From Metabacillus sp. KUDC1714 (GTDB lineage Bacteria; Bacillota; Bacilli; Bacillales; Bacillaceae), in the NCBI RefSeq assembly GCF_014217835.1, contig NZ_CP055263.1, positions 5,645,501 to 5,709,500 on the forward strand: a DNA stretch of 64,000 bases. Direction: 5' to 3'. Positions 58,019 to 64,000 of the stretch are shown here, in pieces (position 1 is the first letter of the stretch; every line of letters begins with the position of its first letter). Below the pieces are notes generated by a model. It worked only from the letters and a program-made list of their open reading frames with translations. It had not been told where the DNA came from and searched no databases. A program made the position numbers and the translations under genes.

Positions 58019-59518
58019 TTAATCACTCGCCTTACGAAAAATCATCTTTAATTCTTCTTCCCATTCCACTTCTAATACTTGATCTATACTCTCATCATTA
58101 CCCTCATAGATCGTATAGTCAACTCCACAGCTGTCACAACAATTCCGGATATCAGGATTAGTATATTCCTCATTGAAATAAGCTAATAGCTTTTTCCTTC
58201 TACATCCCTCAGTTGAAAGCCAATTTGTCATCTTACGTAATTTTTCCTGTTTAATCATAATCCTGTTTTCAATCTCAGACCAAATGTGAGAAATAAGACT
58301 CTCCGGCTTGAGTTTCAGATTATTTAAACCCATTAAGTGATTTTCTATATATCGCCATTGAATTTCTGTTAATCCACACTGTTCATTTATCTTTTCGAAA
58401 GAGACTGGTTCATTATTATTTGCCTGCAAAAAATAAATCGTTCGATAAAGTTTATCATAAGTCGGAAATTCGGATTCCACCAATGATTTAGGTACTTCAT
58501 AATCAGCATCTGTTAACATCGTAATTGCAAGACTTGGGGACCTATCTCTACCAGCTCTTCCAATCTCCTGCATATAAGATTCTAATTGAGCGGGGAAATG
58601 AAAATGGATAACATACCGGATATTTTGCTTATTAATTCCCATTCCAAATGCATTTGTACAGCATACAACTTTTAGTTGATCATATAAAAATTGCTGCTGA
58701 ATGAGAATTCGCTGCTCTTGATCCATTCCACCATGATAATAACCAATACCATTTGCACCTGATTCAATAAGAATTTGGGCGAGTCGTTCTGCCCACAATC
58801 TACTTGAACAATAAATGACCCCAGGACCTTTTAATGAACGAACTAAATGAAGGATTCGAGTTATTTTTTCATCAATTGTTTTATGTTTTTCTACTGTTAA
58901 CGCAATATTTGGACGATCAATTGAATAGATGAAAGCTTTATTTCCTGAACGAAATTGAAGAATTTTTTGGATGTCCTCCAGTACCTCACTTGTTCCTGTT
59001 GCTGTTAAAGCTAAGCAAGGAGGCTGCCCCAGTTTTTTTCTAATCTCCCCTAATTTAGAATAGTCTGGCCTGAAATCATGCCCCCACTGTGAGATACAAT
59101 GGGCTTCATCTACAACGAACAATGAGATTTTCGCTTTCATTAATGCATTTTGTACATATTCATATTGAAGGATTTCTGGAGAAGCATAAATATATCGATA
59201 TTTGTTAATAGATTGTAAATACATCTTCCTTTTATTAAAGGGAATAGTGCTATTTAATGCAATGACGCTCTTCTCGCCTCTTAGTTTAATTTGCTCAACT
59301 TGGTCCTCCATTAAAGATAACAAAGGTGAAACAATTAAAATTGGGCCATTTAACAGGTATCCAGGAAGCTGGTAACATAGTGACTTGCCTCCTCCAGTAG
59401 GAAGCATCGCTACAACATCCTTCCCATTTAAGACCGCTTCAATTATTTCCTTTTGCCCTGTTCGAAAATGTTCAAGATGAAAGTAAGATTTCAACACAAT
59501 ACCTAATTGCTGGTTCAT
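58019..59518 (-). CDS. recS: RecQ-family ATP-dependent DNA helicase RecS
   Basis: Superfamily 2, 3'-5' DNA helicase. The 499-residue protein has Walker A TGGGKS (41-46), DEAH in FVVDEAHCISQWGHD, motif VI QEIGRAGRD, then a short zinc region with four cysteines (CRRKK, NCCDSC). There is no HRDC domain, hence shorter than E. coli RecQ. This is the shorter RecQ of Bacillus (RecS, YpbC) beside ypbB. The start overlaps the ypbB stop (ATGA). Confidence 0.92.
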   Translation of the reverse strand: MNQQLGIVLKSYFHLEHFRTGQKEIIEAVLNGKDVVAMLPTGGGKSLCYQLPGYLLNGPILIVSPLLSLMEDQVEQIKLRGEKSVIALNSTIPFNKRKMYLQSINKYRYIYASPEILQYEYVQNALMKAKISLFVVDEAHCISQWGHDFRPDYSKLGEIRKKLGQPPCLALTATGTSEVLEDIQKILQFRSGNKAFIYSIDRPNIALTVEKHKTIDEKITRILHLVRSLKGPGVIYCSSRLWAERLAQILIESGANGIGYYHGGMDQEQRILIQQQFLYDQLKVVCCTNAFGMGINKQNIRYVIHFHFPAQLESYMQEIGRAGRDRSPSLAITMLTDADYEVPKSLVESEFPTYDKLYRTIYFLQANNNEPVSFEKINEQCGLTEIQWRYIENHLMGLNNLKLKPESLISHIWSEIENRIMIKQEKLRKMTNWLSTEGCRRKKLLAYFNEEYTNPDIRNCCDSCGVDYTIYEGNDESIDQVLEVEWEEELKMIFRKASD

Positions 59519-60570
59519 TCGTTCCTCCCATTCATTGCAAAGACTAGTCTTATTTGAAAGTAACTGAATTGATGATTTAAATATTCTTTTACTTTTTTCA
59601 ACTGATATGTTTTAAGGACCTCAATTGCAGCAGTAATTCGTTTGATATCCTCTTTCGATAAATAAGGATCTGGCGTATAAGTATTATCATGTAGCGTGAT
59701 TTCTACGATATGATCCTCTATCGTGCTCTCCTTTAGCCTACGAATAACTGCAATTTCCGATAGACTGATTCCTTTTAACAAATAGGAGCGTGTTATTGCA
59801 GTTGAAGCAGTAAGCGTATTTTTTTGTTGCTTATCTTTAATGATCTCCTTTAATACTAAATGTTTATGTCCAATTACTTGTTGCTGCTGAATAATCGAAT
59901 GAACGATATTCCAAAATTGCAAGTAAATATATATAGGGTCATCTTTATGCTTTAACGCTATTTGCTCAAATGTTAGTCCTACTCTTTGACTTGAGGTTAG
60001 TCTTTGAATAAAAATTGTTGCTTCTTTGTTCGATTGTAAAAGAAGCAGTTGCTTTAATTCTTCGTACAATAAGTTTATAAGATCCGATTTTGAATTTTCT
60101 CTTAAAAATTTTTTAACCCATTGCAGATCCTCTTGATTTTTAGTTAATGGCAAGTAATGATTTCTTTCATACACACTATTAGATAAAACCTGTACAAGTA
60201 AAGAAAGTCTTCTCCAAAAAACCCTAGCAATATCCCCATATTCCCAACCATTTAAAGCAGATGGAATTGGCTTAACTTTTTGATTTTCAACCAAAATGAA
60301 ATGACCTTTTTCAGTTAATGCATAATGCTGACTTGTTAATAGTTCAATTAGTCCAGCTTTCCATATTTGTTCACATGCATCATTTAACTGTTGCCGTGAA
60401 AGCCTAGGAAAAAGACTGAACATATGTGATAGGTTAAAAAGTTTGCCATCTTGAATTGTTTGTGAAGATTTTTTCCCATTAAGCAAATGATATATAGCGG
60501 AGAGAGATCTTTCTCCATTAAAATGTTTAACACAATTTAGCAGTACAAATTGAAAATAACCTTGTTTCAT
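59515..60570 (-). CDS. ypbB: helix-turn-helix protein YpbB
   Basis: Protein of 351 residues, no membrane segments. It resembles YpbB, the gene paired with the RecQ-type helicase in Bacillus. The C-terminal part (about 250-350) has SYLLKGISLSEIAVIRRLKESTIEDHIVEI, a clear HTH related to the accessory HTH of RecQ/RQC proteins, which suggests it supplies a DNA-binding module to RecS. That partnership is inferred. Confidence 0.85.
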   Translation of the reverse strand: MKQGYFQFVLLNCVKHFNGERSLSAIYHLLNGKKSSQTIQDGKLFNLSHMFSLFPRLSRQQLNDACEQIWKAGLIELLTSQHYALTEKGHFILVENQKVKPIPSALNGWEYGDIARVFWRRLSLLVQVLSNSVYERNHYLPLTKNQEDLQWVKKFLRENSKSDLINLLYEELKQLLLLQSNKEATIFIQRLTSSQRVGLTFEQIALKHKDDPIYIYLQFWNIVHSIIQQQQVIGHKHLVLKEIIKDKQQKNTLTASTAITRSYLLKGISLSEIAVIRRLKESTIEDHIVEITLHDNTYTPDPYLSKEDIKRITAAIEVLKTYQLKKVKEYLNHQFSYFQIRLVFAMNGRNE

Positions 60571-60793
60571 TATATCACCCTACAATGTTTGACAATATTC
60601 GAGCTACACTGTTTATTTTAACAAATTTTTGGACATTCGTTTACAAAATAAGCATATTTTATTGACTACTTTAGATGTGAAAAGGATTATCAATAGAGTT
60701 TTTTATTGAAATGTCCAAAAAACAGATTTACAATACTAATTAGGAACATGATTAGCTGTTGATATAAGTGAAAAAGAATTTCTCAACTTTTAA

Positions 60794-61093
<300 letters not shown>

Positions 61094-61099
61094 TAAATT

Positions 61100-61131
61100 A
61101 AAACCCTCTGCTAAGTTGCAGAGGGTTTTTG
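61100..61131. terminator. bidirectional terminator between fer and ribU
   Basis: AACCCTCTGC (61102-61111) pairs perfectly with GCAGAGGGTT (61118-61127), loop 6 nt, then TTTGTT rightwards. Confidence 0.88.
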
Positions 61132-61722
61132 TTATACTTGCTTATAATTTATTATTAATTGGTTTGTTAACCAAGTTCTCATTTTCGACATTATAGCGAT
61201 TATCAGCAGTGTGACTATTAATCCTTTTATAAGGTTGAATGGTAAAATTGCCGCAACAACTAGCTGTCTTGTCGCTTCTGAAGTCATCGCAGGCATATTT
61301 AAAAATAATGTATATGCAGGCATGATGACAAAATAATTTAATATGCTCATAATAACAGTCATTAACAATGTACCAATTGCAAGCCCAACGAGTAGACCTT
61401 TCAGATTTTTAAATCGTCTAAACAGATACGCTGACGGTAAAATAAATAATGAGCCAGCAATAAAGTTTGATATTTCACCTACAGGAACACCTGTCGCACT
61501 TCCCTGAATGAGATAGTGAAGAATATTTTTTATGGCTTCTACCATTAGTCCTGCTGCTGGTCCAAAAACAATCGCTGCAATTAATGCAGGTACATCACTA
61601 AAATCAATCTGTAAAAAGCTTGGAAAACCCGGAAATGGGAAATCAAGCATCATGAGCAAGTATGCTATACTGCTTAGCATTCCTACTGTTACATGTTTTC
61701 TAACTTTACTTTGTTGCATCAT
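61132..61722 (-). CDS. ribU: riboflavin transporter (ECF S component) RibU/FmnP
   Basis: Membrane S-component for riboflavin uptake through the energy-coupling-factor transporter. The 196-residue protein has about six helices. The N-terminal AxxxA-like helix and LDFPFPGFPSFLQIDFSDVP, the substrate loop, are as in FmnP (YpaA). An FMN riboswitch sits upstream. The ATG at 61722 (6 nt after AAGGAG) is preferred; another ATG follows directly. Confidence 0.95.
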   Translation of the reverse strand: MMQQSKVRKHVTVGMLSSIAYLLMMLDFPFPGFPSFLQIDFSDVPALIAAIVFGPAAGLMVEAIKNILHYLIQGSATGVPVGEISNFIAGSLFILPSAYLFRRFKNLKGLLVGLAIGTLLMTVIMSILNYFVIMPAYTLFLNMPAMTSEATRQLVVAAILPFNLIKGLIVTLLIIAIMSKMRTWLTNQLIINYKQV

Positions 61723-61782
61723 TTTTCTCTCCTTTTCTGATCGCACTTGAAAAAGAGAAAGTTCTTAGACTACATAAAACAA

Positions 61783-61831
61783 GCCCCTGTATTATCATTG
61801 TCTTATAAAGAACAACAATAACATCAGGGGC
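61783..61831 (-). terminator. regulatory terminator of the FMN riboswitch
   Basis: GCCCCTGT (61783-61790) pairs with the CAGGGGC at 61825-61831, with further TTATTG/CAATAA-type pairing inside, and leftwards runs into TTGTTTTATG. The usual role is premature stop when FMN is bound. Confidence 0.75.
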
Positions 61832-61849
61832 AATTTCACAAGTCTAAAT

Positions 61850-61881
61850 AAACGTTTAAAAAACGTAAATTTTAAACGTTT
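61850..61881 (-). promoter_or_regulatory. AAACGTTTAAA hairpin between riboswitch and terminator
   Basis: AAACGTTTAAA (61850-61860) and TTTAAACGTTT (61871-61881) are perfectly complementary (11 bp, loop 10 nt). It lies directly at the end of the aptamer and ahead of the terminator, so it may be part of the expression platform. Confidence 0.5.
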
Positions 61882-61883
61882 GA

Positions 61884-62018
61884 ACCTCCATCTTCTCTCA
61901 TCCAGACTATACTGTCGGTTCTGGATTCACACCAGATCCTGCCCAATAATAAAGGCTCGCGGACTTTGAAAAATTATTTCCATCACCGCCGGTCGGGAAT
62001 CTCACCCTGCCCCGAAGA
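61884..62018 (-). ncRNA. FMN riboswitch (RFN element)
   Basis: Minus-strand RNA starts CUUCGGGGCAGGGUGAGAUU, then CCGACCGGCGGUGAUGG, AGUCCGCGAGCC, GGCAGGAUCUGGUGUGAAUC, CCGACAGUAUAGUCUGGAUG and AGAGAAGAUGGAGG, all hallmark RFN segments in order. Upstream of ribU, so riboflavin uptake is expected to fall when FMN is plentiful. Confidence 0.97.
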
Positions 62019-62170
62019 TTGATCATTTTATTTAGTTTTTAACTCTTTAGTAGTATATAACTTTAACCGAATTTTGTATAGAAATAAGTATTCTCTACTC
62101 TAGAACTCGGAGATAAGATACCACTAAGGATAAAGAATACGCTTTCGTACTTTAGTGCTTTAACGGATTT

Positions 62171-62199
62171 TTGACAAAATTGCCTTAATATGTTAAATT
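62171..62199 (+). promoter_or_regulatory. sigma-A type promoter of serA
   Basis: TTGACA (62171-62176) and TAAATT (62194-62199) are separated by 17 bp; the start codon follows about 37 bp later. Confidence 0.65.
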
Positions 62200-62236
62200 A
62201 TCAGATATTTAAACTGTACTTTGGGGGGATTTTAAT

Positions 62237-63811
62237 ATGATCCATGTTCTAGTTTCAGACTCAATGAGTAGCGAAGGTTTACAACCATTATTAGATGCAG
62301 CACATATTAATGTAGTGCAAAAAAAGGTTGAAGAGGTTGATCATGAGCTCCACTTGTTTGATGCATTACTAGTTAGAAGTGCCACCAAGGTTACGGAAGA
62401 ATTGTTTGAAAAGATGACAAATCTTAAAATTGTAGGTCGTGCTGGTGTTGGTGTTGATAACATTGATATTGAAGCAGCAACAAAACATGGTGTTGTTGTT
62501 ATTAATGCACCAAATGGAAATACAATTTCAACAGCAGAGCACACTTTTGCGATGATGGCATCATTATTACGTCATATCCCTCAAGCAAATGTTACAGTTA
62601 AATCAAATGAATGGAATCGTTCTGCTTTTGTTGGTACAGAATTATACGGTAAGTCTTTAGGTATTATCGGGTTCGGAAGAATTGGTGGAGAAATAGCGAA
62701 GCGTGCACGTGTATTTGGAATGAATATTCTCGTTTTCGATCCATTCCTTACGAAAGATCGGGCAGAAAAAATTGGTGTTAGTAACTGTACATTAGATGAG
62801 CTTTTAACAAATGCTGATATTATCACAGTCCATACACCACTTATAAAAGAAACACGAGGTATTCTCAACAAAGAAACAATTGCAAAAACAAAAAAAGGTG
62901 TATATTTATTGAACTGTGCTCGTGGTGGAATCATCGATGAGGCAGGATTGATACATCATCTAGAAAACGGTCATGTAGCTGGAGCTGCCTTGGACGTATT
63001 CGAAGTAGAGCCTCCAGTTAATAATAAGCTTCTTAAATTTGACAATGTTATCGTAACACCACACTTAGGTGCATCAACAAAAGAAGCTCAATTAAATGTT
63101 GCAGCCCAAGTAACTCAAGAGGTATTAAATTTCTTAGATGGTAAACCAGTTACATCATCTATAAATTTACCAACTCTTACAAAAGAGCTTTTCGATAAAA
63201 TTCAACCTTTTTATCACCTTGCTAAAAAGATGGGTAATATTGTTTCACAATGCATGAAGGTACCAGTACAAGAAGTTGCGATTCAATATGAAGGATCTGT
63301 AGCTGAACTTGAAACTTCATTCATTACGAAAGCTTTATTATCAGGATTTTTAGGTGCTAGGGTTGATATAACTGTAAATGAAGTTAATGCAGGTATGATT
63401 GCTAAAGAAAGAGGCATTTCGTTTAGTGAGAAAATCACCTCAAATAACTCAGGTTACGAAAATTTATTAGAAGTAAAAGTATTTGGAGACAATCAAAACT
63501 TTGTTCTAAGAGGTACTCATGTTCCACACTATGGGGAACGAATTGTCGGTATAAATGACTTTAATATTGATTTCTATCCAACAGGACATTTATTGTACAT
63601 TCAACACCAAGATAAACCAGGTGTAATTGGACGCGTTGGTAAAGTGTTAGGTGATCATGAGGTTAACATTGCTACTATGCAGGTTGGTCGTAAAGAAAAA
63701 GGTGGCGAAGCAATCATGATGTTAGCTTTTGACCGACCTTTAGATGATACATTAACTAGTCAATTAGCAGCCTATGATGACATAGTTTCTGTAAAATCAA
63801 TTGATTTGTAA
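62237..63811 (+). CDS. serA: D-3-phosphoglycerate dehydrogenase
   Basis: First step of serine synthesis, oxidising 3-phosphoglycerate. The 524-residue long-form enzyme has an NAD loop GIIGFGRIGG (near 147-156), NCARGGIIDE with the catalytic Arg, PHLGAST with the catalytic His, an intervening ASB domain, and a C-terminal ACT domain (about 452-524, DKPGVIGRVGKVLG), which usually gives serine feedback. ATG at 62237 follows GGGGGGAT. Divergent from ribU across the riboswitch region. Confidence 0.97.
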   Translation: MIHVLVSDSMSSEGLQPLLDAAHINVVQKKVEEVDHELHLFDALLVRSATKVTEELFEKMTNLKIVGRAGVGVDNIDIEAATKHGVVVINAPNGNTISTAEHTFAMMASLLRHIPQANVTVKSNEWNRSAFVGTELYGKSLGIIGFGRIGGEIAKRARVFGMNILVFDPFLTKDRAEKIGVSNCTLDELLTNADIITVHTPLIKETRGILNKETIAKTKKGVYLLNCARGGIIDEAGLIHHLENGHVAGAALDVFEVEPPVNNKLLKFDNVIVTPHLGASTKEAQLNVAAQVTQEVLNFLDGKPVTSSINLPTLTKELFDKIQPFYHLAKKMGNIVSQCMKVPVQEVAIQYEGSVAELETSFITKALLSGFLGARVDITVNEVNAGMIAKERGISFSEKITSNNSGYENLLEVKVFGDNQNFVLRGTHVPHYGERIVGINDFNIDFYPTGHLLYIQHQDKPGVIGRVGKVLGDHEVNIATMQVGRKEKGGEAIMMLAFDRPLDDTLTSQLAAYDDIVSVKSIDL

Positions 63812-63837
63812 TAAGGATGTTTTGATGGCTGAATACA

Positions 63838-63866
63838 ATAAAGTGGTTCGGTTCAGCCACTTTTAT
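63838..63866 (+). terminator. terminator after serA
   Basis: AAAGTGG (63840-63846) pairs with CCACTTT (63857-63863), followed by TATATTATTCTC; the stem is short. Confidence 0.5.
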
Positions 63867-63874
63867 ATTATTCT

Positions 63875-63916
63875 CTTGTAATGTGGATGTCGATGCGACG
63901 TTATCCACATTACAAG
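63875..63916. repeat. 14-bp perfect inverted repeat near the window end
   Basis: CTTGTAATGTGGAT (63875-63888) is exactly complementary to 63903-63916. The loop contains a second small GTCG/CGAC pairing. No U-tract follows. A stop-free plus-strand stretch runs from about 63826 to the window end but has no ATG and no ribosome site. Confidence 0.55.
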
Positions 63917-64000
63917 AAATTCATGCTAAATTAAGAAAACTGGAAGGTTTACATTTAGGATTTGTAAAAGTCAGTTTTTTTTATCATTCGTTTTTACTTA

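Overview
This 64 kb window is chromosomal backbone of a low-GC, endospore-forming member of the Bacillaceae. The gene order follows the Bacillus subtilis stretch from bshB1/mgsA/dapB to serA almost gene for gene, and most proteins are close to B. subtilis ones in length and motifs. Spore genes (spoIVA, sleB, ypeB, ypjB, a YIEGIA/capping-subunit pair), a bacillithiol gene (bshB1) and bacillithiol-linked ypdA, menaquinone synthesis, TRAP and an FMN riboswitch all fit. Protein divergence, a group IIC intron, dispersed intergenic repeats and two extra genes show that it is not B. subtilis itself. I cannot name the genus with confidence. Nearly all genes are on the minus strand; the plus-strand genes are ypjC, ypzI, ansA, fer and serA.

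Layout. 1-4.6 kb: bshB1 (partial), mgsA, dapB, ypjD, ypjC, ypjB, ypjA. 4.8-9.6 kb: cytochrome bc complex (ypiF-qcrABC) and ypiBA. 9.7-10.6 kb: a protein resembling a degenerate amidohydrolase. 10.8-23.7 kb: the aromatic amino-acid supraoperon aroC-aroB-aroH-[TRAP-controlled leader]-trpEDCFBA-hisC-tyrA-aroA. 23.7-30 kb: cheR, ndk, heptaprenyl diphosphate synthase and menaquinone methyltransferase (hepT-menG-hepS), mtrB (TRAP), folE, hbs. 30.3-38.5 kb: spoIVA, yphF, yphE, gpsA, der, the YIEGIA pair, yphA, ypzI. 38.6-40.7 kb: a dispersed repeat and a group IIC intron sitting just past the fni terminator. 40.7-49.4 kb: fni, ypfD, plsC, cmk, ypfB, ypfA, ypeB, sleB, prsW. 49.6-60.6 kb: ansA, ypdA, gudB, mecB-like ypbH, a MerR/B12-fold regulator, ypbG, ypbF, ypbE, ypbD, recQ/recS, ypbB. 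60.8-64 kb: fer, ribU with its FMN riboswitch, serA.

How the genes work together. The aro genes carry DAHP-derived carbon to chorismate, and the trp, tyrA and hisC genes use it or follow from it. The tryptophan sensor TRAP (mtrB, about 7.4 kb away) has a recognisable target in the trp leader: 14 UAG/GAG triplets, mostly at 5-nt spacing, overlapping an antiterminator that competes with an intrinsic terminator, plus a hairpin over the trpE Shine-Dalgarno. hepS/hepT/menG supply menaquinone for the qcr complex. sleB/ypeB act together in cortex lysis at germination.

No tRNA, rRNA, CRISPR array, prophage or defence system was found. I did not find a convincing new multi-gene system. The most unusual items are the MerR/B12-fold protein that lacks the expected cobalamin-contact residues, the degenerate amidohydrolase-like protein, the glutamine-repeat expansion in SleB, and the intron inserted at a terminator.
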